From the NCBI RefSeq assembly GCF_001931485.1, contig NZ_MSDV01000063.1:1-64000 (forward strand): a stretch of 64,000 bases of DNA, written 5' to 3'. How positions within the stretch are numbered: position 1 is the first letter of the stretch; every line of letters begins with the position of its first letter. The DNA is from Burkholderia sp. SRS-W-2-2016. GTDB lineage: Bacteria > Pseudomonadota > Gammaproteobacteria > Burkholderiales > Burkholderiaceae. Positions 7,895 through 15,460 of the stretch are shown piece after piece. The position numbers were made by a program, and so were the translations under genes. A model generated the notes under the pieces. It had not been told where the DNA came from. It saw nothing but the letters and a program-made list of their open reading frames with translations, and did no database searches.

Positions 7895-8941
7895 TTATGT
7901 CGGGTTCGTGGGACCTGGCGGCGGCGACGCCGGCTTTTCCGCGTGGCCGCCGAAATCGTGGCGCATCGCCGACAGCACACGATTGGCGAAGTCCGCATCC
8001 CCGCGCGAGCTGAAGCGCGCGAACAGCGCGGCGCTGAGGACCGGCGTCGGCACTCCTTCGTCGATCGCCGCGGCGACGGTCCAGCGCCCCTCGCCCGAGT
8101 CGGATACGCGGCCGGTGTAGTTCTTCAGCTCGGCATCGCTCGCCAGCGAACCGGCGATCAGGTCGAGCAGCCACGAGCCGATCACGCTGCCGCGCCGCCA
8201 CACTTCGGCGATCTCGCCGAGATTCAGATCGTACTGATACAACTCCGGCCGGCGCAGCGGCGAGGTCTCCGCATCCGCTTCGCGCGCGTGGCGTCCGGCG
8301 TCCGCGTGGCGCAGCACGTTCAGGCCCTCGGCATAGGCGGCCATCAGTCCGTACTCGATGCCGTTATGCACCATCTTCACGAAGTGCCCCGCGCCTTGCG
8401 GGCCGCAATGCAGGAAGCCCTGCTCGGCGGTGCTGCCGGTGTTCGCCGTGCGGCCTGGTGTGGGCGCCGCCGAGCCGACGCCCGGCGCGAGCGTCGCGAA
8501 GACCGGTTCGAGCCGCTTCACGACTTCCGGCTCGCCGCCGATCATCAGGCAGTAACCGCGCTCGCGTCCGGCGACGCCGCCGCTCGTGCCGACGTCGACA
8601 TAGTGAAGCTCGCGCGCGCCCAGTTGCTGGCCGCGGCGGATGTCGTCGTGATAGTAGGAGTTGCCGCCGTCGATCACGATGTCGCCCGGCTCGAGCAGCG
8701 GCACGAGTTGATCTAGCGTCGCGTCGACGACCGCGGCCGGCACCATCAGCCAGATCGCGCGCGGTTTGTCGAGTTGCGCGACGAGGTCGTCGAGCGATGC
8801 CGCGCCGGCCACGCCCTCCTGTTTGAGCCGCTCGACCGCGGCCGGCTGCACGTCGTAGGCGATGCACTGCTGACCGCCCTTCGTGAGGCGCCGCACCATG
8901 TCGGCGCCCATCCGTCCCAATCCGATCATGCCTAGCTGCAT
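7895..8941 (-). CDS. gnd: 6-phosphogluconate dehydrogenase, short (YqeC/GntZ-like) type
   Basis: This 348-aa enzyme oxidises and decarboxylates 6-phosphogluconate to ribulose-5-P. It belongs to the short form, which is often NAD-linked and well below the 470 aa of classical Gnd. Visible are the Rossmann motif GLGRMG (7-12), the substrate loop GGNSYYHDD (92-100), and the catalytic signature K189-M-V-H-N193-G-I-E-Y. A Gly/Pro/Thr-rich insertion lies at about 154-172. It is the first gene of a two-gene operon with the HAD hydrolase and supplies pentose phosphate for phosphoketolase and transketolase, both encoded in this window. Confidence 0.93.
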   Translation of the reverse strand: MQLGMIGLGRMGADMVRRLTKGGQQCIAYDVQPAAVERLKQEGVAGAASLDDLVAQLDKPRAIWLMVPAAVVDATLDQLVPLLEPGDIVIDGGNSYYHDDIRRGQQLGARELHYVDVGTSGGVAGRERGYCLMIGGEPEVVKRLEPVFATLAPGVGSAAPTPGRTANTGSTAEQGFLHCGPQGAGHFVKMVHNGIEYGLMAAYAEGLNVLRHADAGRHAREADAETSPLRRPELYQYDLNLGEIAEVWRRGSVIGSWLLDLIAGSLASDAELKNYTGRVSDSGEGRWTVAAAIDEGVPTPVLSAALFARFSSRGDADFANRVLSAMRHDFGGHAEKPASPPPGPTNPT

Positions 8942-9296
8942 AGCTCGCTCCGGAAAATTGCGTGTCGCTGATGGATTCTGTGGTCGTTATGTTGCGGCGC
9001 TGTGGCCGCTCGATACGCGTTTGCTGCTCCTAAGCATAGGCGCTGCCGCGCGCGATTCGCCCGATGTGTCCGAAGCCGCCGCACTTTTTGCAGAGGCGTG
9101 GTGCGGCGTAAAGTTCCGCGCGACGAGACAGCGGCTCGCAAACAGATTTCAAACGTTGGCGGATTTGGGACGCCCCGTTGCGCCTTTACGCGCCCTTACT
9201 TCAGGTCGATAATGCCCCGGTCGTTCCGTCCCCGAACCACCGAGCCCCAAGCGTCCGCAGCGGCGCGCAGGCTGACCCCGACCCGACCACCGCCCC
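8942..9296. other. Intergenic region between divergent gnd and MFS genes
   Basis: This stretch of about 355 bases separates two divergently transcribed genes and must hold both promoters. It contains a moderately AT-richer patch near 8950-9000. I see no convincing -10/-35 pair, inverted repeat or coding pattern that I would call. Confidence 0.4.
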
Positions 9297-10640
9297 GTGT
9301 TGAAAACCGCGCGCTTTTTCGACCTGCTCAAAATCCCTGGCTTCAAGCCGCTGGCCGCCGCCACTCTGATGCTCGGAGTGGCGATGTCGTTTACCGCTCC
9401 GTATCTGTCGCTATTCGGCGTCGAACGCGCCGGCATGACGCCATTCCGGCTCGGCGTATTCATGACGCTGATCGCCGCGAGCGGGGTGCTCGCCAGTACG
9501 ATCGCGGGCCGCTGGAGCGACCGCAGCGGTCAGCATCGACCGCTTCTGCTGGCCGCGCTGATCGCCGCCGCGCTCGGCTATATCTCTCTGTGCGTGGTGC
9601 GCGACTACCGGTTGTTGCTGGTGGTCGGCATCGTCTTTATCGGCGCCGGCGGCTCGGCGATCTCGATGGTGTTCTCGTTCAGCCGCGCCGCACTGCCCGC
9701 GCCGAACCCCGAGGAGCGCGTGTTCGCGAGCGCGACGCTGCGCACGATTCTGTCGGCCGCGTGGGTGTTCGGGCCATCGGTCGGCGCGCTGGTGCTCGCG
9801 GCGACCAGTTTCTACGGCCTCTTCCTGTTCGCGGCCGGGAGCTTCGCGGTCTGCGGGTTCATCGTCTGGCGCATGCGCGAGCCGCAAGGCCATCTCGGCG
9901 ATCACACGGTCGAGGACACCGCGGCCGAGCCGTCCGCGTCGATCACCGTGCCGCCGTTGACCCAGCCCGGCGAGGACGCGCACGAGACCCTGCCGGTCGC
10001 GTCGGCCAACGACATCATGCGCGCGGTCGCCGCGCTGACGCTGCTCGGCCTCGCCGCGAACGCGACGATGATCGTGCTGCCGCTCTATATCGTGCACGGG
10101 CTGAACGGCACGCATCTGGATGTGTCCGTGATGCTCGGCCTGGGCGCGCTGACCGAAATCCCGATGATGCTCGCGCTCGGCGCGAAGTCGTCGTCGCTGC
10201 ACAAGCCGAACTGGCTTGCCGCGTGCGCGGCCGTGCATGCGGTGTATTTCGTCGCGATGTCGCTGGCCGGCAACGTCGGGATGCTGATCCCGATGCAGAT
10301 GCTCAATGCATTCGTGGTCGCCGTCACGTCGTGCCTCGGTATGACCTATGTGCAGGATCTGATGCCGCATTCGCCGGGTCGCGCGACCGCGCTGTTCTTC
10401 AACGCGGCGCGGGTCGGCTCGATTCTGTCGGGGGTGTTGTCGGGATTGCTGGTGCAGGCATTCAGCTATCGCGGCACGTTCCTGATCTGCGGCTTTCTCG
10501 CGCTGTGCGCGCTGGTGCTGTTCGCGGTTCCGGGTTATCGCTATCCGTTGATGTGGCGCGCAGTGAAGCGTTTTGCGGCGGCGCAATACGGCAAGCTGCG
10601 AGCGCGCAGCGGTGCACGGGTGACCGAGCGCAGCGAGTAA
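9297..10640 (+). CDS. MFS sugar-efflux-type transporter (SET family-like)
   Basis: This 447-aa major facilitator protein has about 12 transmembrane helices with a polar central loop at 205-240. Signature elements are the loop 2-3 motif GRWSDRSGQHRP and the conserved GSAISMVFSFSRAALP, EERVFASATLRT and FGPSVGAL stretches. These are typical of SetA/SetB-like sugar efflux transporters, which export lactose, glucose or toxic glucosides. The start is uncertain: GTG at 9297 is followed directly by a TTG at 9300, and no strong ribosome site is seen. Its position beside gnd suggests a link with sugar overflow. Confidence 0.82.
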   Translation: MLKTARFFDLLKIPGFKPLAAATLMLGVAMSFTAPYLSLFGVERAGMTPFRLGVFMTLIAASGVLASTIAGRWSDRSGQHRPLLLAALIAAALGYISLCVVRDYRLLLVVGIVFIGAGGSAISMVFSFSRAALPAPNPEERVFASATLRTILSAAWVFGPSVGALVLAATSFYGLFLFAAGSFAVCGFIVWRMREPQGHLGDHTVEDTAAEPSASITVPPLTQPGEDAHETLPVASANDIMRAVAALTLLGLAANATMIVLPLYIVHGLNGTHLDVSVMLGLGALTEIPMMLALGAKSSSLHKPNWLAACAAVHAVYFVAMSLAGNVGMLIPMQMLNAFVVAVTSCLGMTYVQDLMPHSPGRATALFFNAARVGSILSGVLSGLLVQAFSYRGTFLICGFLALCALVLFAVPGYRYPLMWRAVKRFAAAQYGKLRARSGARVTERSE

Positions 10641-10642
10641 CG

Positions 10643-10712
10643 GCACCGCTGCTGCGGTGCAGTGCGGTGTAATGATGCTCGCGCCGATGCGAGCGCCAGC
10701 GCGCCCTTTTTT
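10643..10712 (+). terminator. Probable terminator after MFS gene
   Basis: Right after the stop there is a 7-bp stem, GCACCGC/GCGGTGC at 10643-10660 with a TGCT loop. A second 6-bp stem, GCTCGC/GCGAGC at 10677-10694, follows, then six T at 10707-10712. The T-run is 12 nt beyond the second stem, so the fit to a classical intrinsic terminator is imperfect. Confidence 0.4.
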
Positions 10713-10780
10713 GTTCGGACTTCTTTCAGTTCCTCGCACTTCGACATATAACCTTGTGCAGGGCCTTTGGGGGATCGACC

Positions 10781-11419
10781 ATGCTAAGCATCAGTGTCCG
10801 GTCACAACTGCAGACGTACCTGCAAAACATCCGCAGACCTGTCGAATTGATCGTGTCCCCAGGCGACAGTCCGGCATCGGACGAGATGCGGATGATGCTC
10901 AACGAAATCGCGTCGTTGACGGACCGGGTGACGGTCGTCGAGGAGCCGCAGGACGACGACCGCAGGCCGTCATTCTCGATCAGGCAGGCGGGCGCAAAGC
11001 CCTGCATTCAGTTTGCCGCCACGCCGACCGGGCCGGAGTTTTCGTCGCTGGTTCTCGCGATCCTTCAGGTCGGCGGGCATCCGGTCATCGCCGACCGGAC
11101 CACCATCGAACAGATTCGAACGCTGGAACGTGACTACCATTTCGAAACCTATATTTCGCTGTCGTGCGCAAACTGTGTGGACGTCGTGCAGGCGCTGAAC
11201 ATGATGGCGGTGATCAATCCGCGGATTCACACCACCACGATCGACGGCGGAATTTTTCGCAGCGAGGTATTGGCGCGCGATATCAGCGTCGTGCCGACGA
11301 TCTATATGAACGGCGAAATGTTCGGCGAGGGGCGCAGCAGCTTTCAGGAGCTCGGCGCGAGACTTCAGGACATAGAAATGAGCATGAAGGCGGCGATGCA
11401 TGCGGTGGGAAGACCGTAG
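10781..11419 (+). CDS. Stand-alone AhpF N-terminal (double thioredoxin-fold) domain protein
   Basis: This 212-aa protein is equivalent to only the first about 200 residues of alkyl hydroperoxide reductase subunit F. It has two fused thioredoxin folds with a redox-active CANC motif at Cys129 and Cys132, the same residue numbers as in enteric AhpF, and a cis-Pro loop VVPT at 171-174. The FAD and NADH domains that normally follow are missing. The frame ends cleanly about 12 residues after the domain, so this looks like a designed single-domain protein rather than a decayed gene. It would need an external reductant and could reduce AhpC-like peroxidases. The ATG follows GGGGGATCGACC. Confidence 0.78.
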   Translation: MLSISVRSQLQTYLQNIRRPVELIVSPGDSPASDEMRMMLNEIASLTDRVTVVEEPQDDDRRPSFSIRQAGAKPCIQFAATPTGPEFSSLVLAILQVGGHPVIADRTTIEQIRTLERDYHFETYISLSCANCVDVVQALNMMAVINPRIHTTTIDGGIFRSEVLARDISVVPTIYMNGEMFGEGRSSFQELGARLQDIEMSMKAAMHAVGRP

Positions 11420-11485
11420 CCGTTAAATTTTTTCGTGCGACCCTTTGCACTTTTTCAATCCTCTGGTAGGATCTCGCCCCTACGT

Positions 11486-11562
11486 AGGGGAGTCGCCAAG
11501 TTGGTTAAGGCACCGGATTTTGATTCCGGCATTCGAAGGTTCGAGTCCTTCTTCCCCTGCCA
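11486..11562 (+). tRNA. tRNA-Gln (anticodon TTG)
   Basis: This 77-nt cloverleaf has acceptor strands AGGGGAG/TTCCCCT (one G-U pair), the anticodon stem CCGGA/TCCGG enclosing loop TTTTGAT (anticodon TTG), a T-arm with GGTTCGAGTCC, discriminator G and an encoded CCA end. It is preceded by the perfect palindrome CCCCTACGTAGGGG, whose right half forms the 5' end of the tRNA. A long hairpin follows at 11576. Confidence 0.96.
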
Positions 11563-11575
11563 CCCTCTTTCGCAT

Positions 11576-11605
11576 GCGCTGAATTGATCTGGTTTAATTC
11601 AGCGC
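11576..11605 (+). terminator. Hairpin downstream of tRNA-Gln
   Basis: A perfect 10-bp stem is formed by GCGCTGAATT (11576-11585) and AATTCAGCGC (11596-11605), with a 10-nt loop. The downstream sequence is only moderately T-rich. It begins 14 nt after the tRNA end and is a plausible transcription terminator for the tRNA. Confidence 0.6.
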
Positions 11606-11676
11606 GTCAGTTGTTCCAGTCAGTTTTTCCAGCTGGGAACTCATTCGCTTGAGCGCTCCCGGTTCAGTTCTCCAAC

Positions 11677-12129
11677 TCAGTTCTCATGCCGTGCTTTTTT
11701 CATCGTCGCCGGATCGCGCACGATGGTGACCGCGCACGGCGCGTAAGCGAGCACCTGGCGCGCGACCGAACCGATCAGCCAGCGATCGAACGGCGTATGT
11801 CCACGATGCCCCACCACGAGATGATCGATAGCATGGCGCTCCGCGTACAGCACGATCTCCTTCGCCGGCGGGCCGACCACTAGTTCGAACTCCACGGCGC
11901 TCGTCGAAGCGGCGAGCTTCGACTTGATGTCGTCGAGAATCGCGGTGGAGTGGCGCACCTCCAGATCGATCAGATCTTTTCGCTCGAGTTCTATCGCACC
12001 CCAGTCCGGCGTACGCGCGACGACGAGGACATGCAAGCGCGCGTCGAAACGCTTCGCGAGATCGACCGCGAAAGTGACCGCGTATTGCGCGGACGCCGAG
12101 CCGTCATAACCTACCAGCACGTTTTGCAT
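11677..12129 (-). CDS. Universal stress protein UspA family
   Basis: This 150-aa single Usp domain starts with the strand LVGYDGSASAQ, which includes the conserved nucleotide-contact Asp. It ends with the ATP-binding signature G-H-R-G-(9)-G-S followed by a C-terminal VTIVR strand. It therefore belongs to the nucleotide-binding UspFG/MJ0577-like class, usually induced by growth arrest or oxygen limitation. AGGAG lies just before the ATG. The gene follows a small hydrophilic protein gene on the same strand after 54 nt and may share its transcript. Confidence 0.93.
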   Translation of the reverse strand: MQNVLVGYDGSASAQYAVTFAVDLAKRFDARLHVLVVARTPDWGAIELERKDLIDLEVRHSTAILDDIKSKLAASTSAVEFELVVGPPAKEIVLYAERHAIDHLVVGHRGHTPFDRWLIGSVARQVLAYAPCAVTIVRDPATMKKARHEN

Positions 12130-12183
12130 GATCTGCTCCTGTGCGGTTCGAACCGGGCTGTGGCTTTGTCTGATGAATTGCGA

Positions 12184-12369
12184 TCAGTTGTCGTCGCTTC
12201 TCGGCGGCAGATGCTCGTGAGGCACGGGCTCGGCCGCGTCGGCGTCAGGGAGGTCGTCCGGCGCGGGATTTTGCCGGCCTTTCGGATCGGGCTGGCGCGT
12301 GGTGCCGCCGGGATTTTGCGCGTGGTCGGCAGAGGTGCCGGTCGACTCAGCGGATGGTTTGGAAGGCAT
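12184..12369 (-). CDS. Small hydrophilic protein, unknown
   Basis: This 61-aa protein is rich in Pro, Asp, Ser and Gly with no hydrophobic segment, and is probably disordered. There are no recognised domains. A good ribosome site (CAGGAGCCCATC then ATG) and coding composition support it. It precedes the universal stress protein gene, which suggests a stress role, but that is association only. Confidence 0.55.
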   Translation of the reverse strand: MPSKPSAESTGTSADHAQNPGGTTRQPDPKGRQNPAPDDLPDADAAEPVPHEHLPPRSDDN

Positions 12370-12496
12370 GATGGGCTCCTGCGCTGGTGAGTGCAGTTTC
12401 TATCATGATAGGTCGGGTGGTGGGTTTGGGTGGTGGGCGGTGTTGCGCAGCATATCGCTCGCTCCCGTCGGCGAAACGCCTTCGCGGCTATCCGCG

Positions 12497-13987
12497 TCAC
12501 TGCACTTCTTTAATAGCCCGCTCCCTGATTGAGCGCGCCTCGGTTGCCAGACGATAGGCCGCATAGTACTTATAAATGTTGCGCACGTAGGTCGTCGTCT
12601 CAATGCCGATCCGCTCGGAGACTACCACCTCGACATTGTTGAACCATTTATCCGGATCAAGTCCGCGCATCTTTGCTTCGGTGCGCATTTTGGAAATGTT
12701 TCCCGGCCCTGCGTTGTAGCTTGCGAACGCGAACAGGGCACGATCGGTATCCGAGAAGTGTGCGTCCGGGAAGTACCTGGACATGAGTTGATCCATGTAC
12801 TTGGCTCCGGCGTGGATATTGGCCTCCGTAATCGTGATGCTTCCCACATTGAGTTGCTTGCCTGTGGCGGGCATGATCTGCATGACTCCAATCGCACCAA
12901 CCTGACTGCGCGCGTTCTGGTTGAGTTGTGATTCCTGGAAGCCCTGCGCTGCGAGCATTAGCGGATCAAAGTGGTATTGCGTGCCGTATTTCTCGAACAA
13001 CGAGACGGTGTCGTGAAAACGCTTGATCTCGGCGGAATTCGTGTTGTCCGATACCTGCTTGATGAGCTTCATGTACTGCTTCAATCTGTATTCTGAAATG
13101 CCTTGCTTGTTGATAAAGTTCACGTAGAAATCCGCAATCGCTGCCTTCAGTTCCGGATTTTCCTTGCGGATCGCCCATCCGATATGTCCACCTTCCCGCA
13201 CCGCAAGATTTTCATGGACCTTAACCTTCGGCAGGATCTGGGCCCATGTTCTGGCCTTCCAGTCGTCCACCACAAGAATCTGCAAGGTTCCTGCATTCAG
13301 CATCTCCATGGCGTCTTCGTCTTCAAGCGCGTCTGGCAGCATTACCAGACTCATCTGAGCCTTGCCGGCCTGGCGAAAACGCTCGTTTAGCGCCATCAGG
13401 CTTTCGTAGTAACTGCTACTACGACGGACATGCACGCTCTTCCCGGCAAGGTCGTCAACGGTGGCAAGCGCGGGTGATTTCGGGCCGGTAACCACGAGTT
13501 CGTTGACAGGCTTGGCGCTTTGCGCGACGACGAAATCCGCCTGTTTCATTCTCTCATCGGTCACGGTGAGGTTGCCTGCGGCGATGTCGCCCAAGCCCGC
13601 GGCCAAGTCCGGCAGCAAGCGGTCCCGCGTTACAGGAATGATCATGACCGTGATCGGGCGTTTGCCGAGTCGGTCTGAGTACTTCTTGTTGATATAGCGC
13701 TCGAAGTCACGCACCGTATCGGCAGTGACACCCCGCTCGCGGCCCCTGTCGCTGAAATAGAGGGTGCGGCTGAATGGTACCAGGACCCGAATTATCCGGC
13801 GCTTGACCATTGCATCAAAGTCGCCGGTCCAAGGTTTGTTCGTTAGGCTGAGTTGCCGGCCGGGAGCAAGCGGTTTTTCCGCGGGCGGCGTAACTGTTTG
13901 CGCGGTGGCAGCAAGGGCCGCCGTCATACCACTGCAGGGGATTCCCGCAAAAACGGCAATAAAAAGAATCAGGCGAATAATGAACAT
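12497..13987 (-). CDS. MltF-like membrane-bound lytic transglycosylase
   Basis: This 496-aa envelope protein has a signal peptide (hydrophobic 3-20, cleaved near ALAA), then a type-3 solute-binding-protein module at about 60-310. A C-terminal SLT transglycosylase domain follows from about 330, with catalytic Glu352 in QESQ and the downstream GVMQIMPATG and ASYNAGPGN motifs. This is the MltF layout, in which the N-terminal module senses muropeptides and the C-terminal domain cuts peptidoglycan to 1,6-anhydro products. The DNA is clearly less GC-rich than the preceding 12 kb. GAGG precedes the ATG. Confidence 0.88.
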   Translation of the reverse strand: MFIIRLILFIAVFAGIPCSGMTAALAATAQTVTPPAEKPLAPGRQLSLTNKPWTGDFDAMVKRRIIRVLVPFSRTLYFSDRGRERGVTADTVRDFERYINKKYSDRLGKRPITVMIIPVTRDRLLPDLAAGLGDIAAGNLTVTDERMKQADFVVAQSAKPVNELVVTGPKSPALATVDDLAGKSVHVRRSSSYYESLMALNERFRQAGKAQMSLVMLPDALEDEDAMEMLNAGTLQILVVDDWKARTWAQILPKVKVHENLAVREGGHIGWAIRKENPELKAAIADFYVNFINKQGISEYRLKQYMKLIKQVSDNTNSAEIKRFHDTVSLFEKYGTQYHFDPLMLAAQGFQESQLNQNARSQVGAIGVMQIMPATGKQLNVGSITITEANIHAGAKYMDQLMSRYFPDAHFSDTDRALFAFASYNAGPGNISKMRTEAKMRGLDPDKWFNNVEVVVSERIGIETTTYVRNIYKYYAAYRLATEARSIRERAIKEVQ

Positions 13988-14434
13988 GACAAACCTCGCG
14001 CCATGGAGGTCGCTACAAGAATCGGCAAAGGCCGTATGACACGATTCGAGCCGCTTCTGTACAGGAGTTTGTCGAGTGTCGGTTCAGATCACTGTCCTTG
14101 TTATTTTCGGCGATGCTTACGCTGGCGCCGCCGCCGGCCAGAGCGGCCTTCACCCCGAATTGTTGAACGCAGCGTAGCCCGCGGAAGATTAGACAGCCTT
14201 GCACGTCGGTGGTTAAATTTTATATAGCTTGTCGAGGGCGCTTTGTCCAGCCTCACCTGTCTGCGCCTGCTTTTCGTCCTTGCTTGCGGCCATTGAGTCG
14301 GGGGTAAGCGAGCAACCGGATCTTCGGCTCAGGGGCGGCGACGGCTGGCCGGATCCCCCGGAGAATCAAGTGCAACCCGGGGGGCTGCCATAGGATTACG
14401 ATTGCCATCAGCTGCACAGCCAAGGAGCGGCCCG
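13988..14434. other. AT-richer intergenic region between divergent mltF-like and outer-membrane genes
   Basis: These 447 bases carry no convincing gene. The section 14205-14235 (TTAAATTTTATATAGC) is the most AT-rich stretch nearby and is a plausible promoter core. No clear operator or mobile-element end was found. Confidence 0.4.
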
Positions 14435-15391
14435 ATGATAATCGCTGCACGCTCGCAGCATCTTCTGATGAGCCGGCGTACGTCCCGTCGCTCGCTTTAT
14501 CGAGCGAGTACGATCATCCTTCTGCTTTCGCCAGCATCCGTATCCGCACAAGAGCTGGAACCGCGCACCTACTCTGCGTCGCCTGTAGGAACAAATTTTC
14601 TTGTTCTTGGCTATACCTATCTGACGGGAAATGTCCTGACCGATCCGTCTCTCCCCATCACCAACGTTCAAGCCCGCTTTAACACCATGTCGATTAGTCA
14701 TGTGCGCACATTCGGGCTTTTCGGCCACACGGCTTCGATGGCGTTCGCGCTTCCTTTTGCCCGCGGAAATCTCAGTGGCAACGTGATAGATGCCGCCACC
14801 GAAATTCACCGGGCCGGCGTGGGTGATCTGCGCACGCGCTTCGCATTCAACCTGATCGGCAGCCCGGCACTTTCCCCGGAAGAATTCACACATCGTGCTG
14901 CCACCGGTTCGCTAGGCGTCAGCCTGACTATGTCCGCGCCAACCGGCCAATACGTTCCCACTCGACTCGTGAACGTAGGTACAAACCGGTGGGCGTTCAA
15001 ACCGGAAATCGGTATCTCGCAACCGGTGGGAAACTGGTTCTTTGAGGCTACCGCAGGCGCATGGTTTTTCACCCCTAACAACAATTTCTTTCGGGGAAAC
15101 AGGCGTAGCCAGAATCCTCTTCTAACGTTTCAGTTGCATGGTGGATACGGATGGGGTCCGGGGTTTTGGGTGGCCGCTGACATAGGCTATGCAAACGGCG
15201 GTCGCACGAGTCTGAACGGCGTTTCCGATCAGGACCGACAGTCCAACTTGCGCTATGGATTGACGTTGTCTGCACCGCTTGATCGTCACTGGTCCGTTAA
15301 GTTTTCCCTGTCGAACGGGTTTGTCACGCGCGCGGGCGGAGACTACAAGCAAATCTCCTTCGCACTGCAGTACCGCTGGTTCACCCAATGA
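14435..15391 (+). CDS. Outer-membrane protein, phenol-MetA-degradation/transporter family
   Basis: This 318-aa protein has a long twin-basic leader (RRTSRRSLYR) and a hydrophobic core ending ASVSAQE, a typical signal peptidase I site. The rest is rich in alternating aromatic/polar beta-strands and ends in the outer-membrane signature F-A-L-Q-Y-R-W-F. Such proteins (PF13557-like) are predicted outer-membrane channels, often encoded beside aromatic-compound pathways. No catabolic enzymes lie next to it, so the substrate is unknown. AAGGAG lies 7 nt before the ATG at 14435. It shares the lower GC of its neighbours. Confidence 0.72.
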   Translation: MIIAARSQHLLMSRRTSRRSLYRASTIILLLSPASVSAQELEPRTYSASPVGTNFLVLGYTYLTGNVLTDPSLPITNVQARFNTMSISHVRTFGLFGHTASMAFALPFARGNLSGNVIDAATEIHRAGVGDLRTRFAFNLIGSPALSPEEFTHRAATGSLGVSLTMSAPTGQYVPTRLVNVGTNRWAFKPEIGISQPVGNWFFEATAGAWFFTPNNNFFRGNRRSQNPLLTFQLHGGYGWGPGFWVAADIGYANGGRTSLNGVSDQDRQSNLRYGLTLSAPLDRHWSVKFSLSNGFVTRAGGDYKQISFALQYRWFTQ

Positions 15392-15460
15392 CTTCCACGA
15401 CATGCATTCGATCCGCGGCGGCGCACCGGGTCCGGACAGGCCGCTGAGGCAGCCTCCCAG

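Noticed and set aside
9002..10672. Long open frame overlapping the MFS gene on the same strand, and a 442-codon antisense frame
   Set aside because: Both are Arg/Ala/Gly-rich with no domain pattern, and arise from the high GC content. The 447-aa frame has clear membrane helices and MFS motifs.
11477..11490. CCCCTACGTAGGGG palindrome as an operator
   Set aside because: Its right half is the 5' acceptor strand of tRNA-Gln, so the symmetry may be chance or part of processing. There is no evidence for a binding protein.
11584..11597. TTGATCTGGTTTAA as a second FNR/ANR box
   Set aside because: The second half-site is TTTAA instead of RTCAA, and the sequence is better explained as one arm and loop of the hairpin after tRNA-Gln.
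14435..15391. Assignment to a phenol-degradation pathway
   Set aside because: The family name refers to gene neighbourhood in other organisms. No aromatic-degradation enzymes are adjacent here, so a catabolic role is not claimed.
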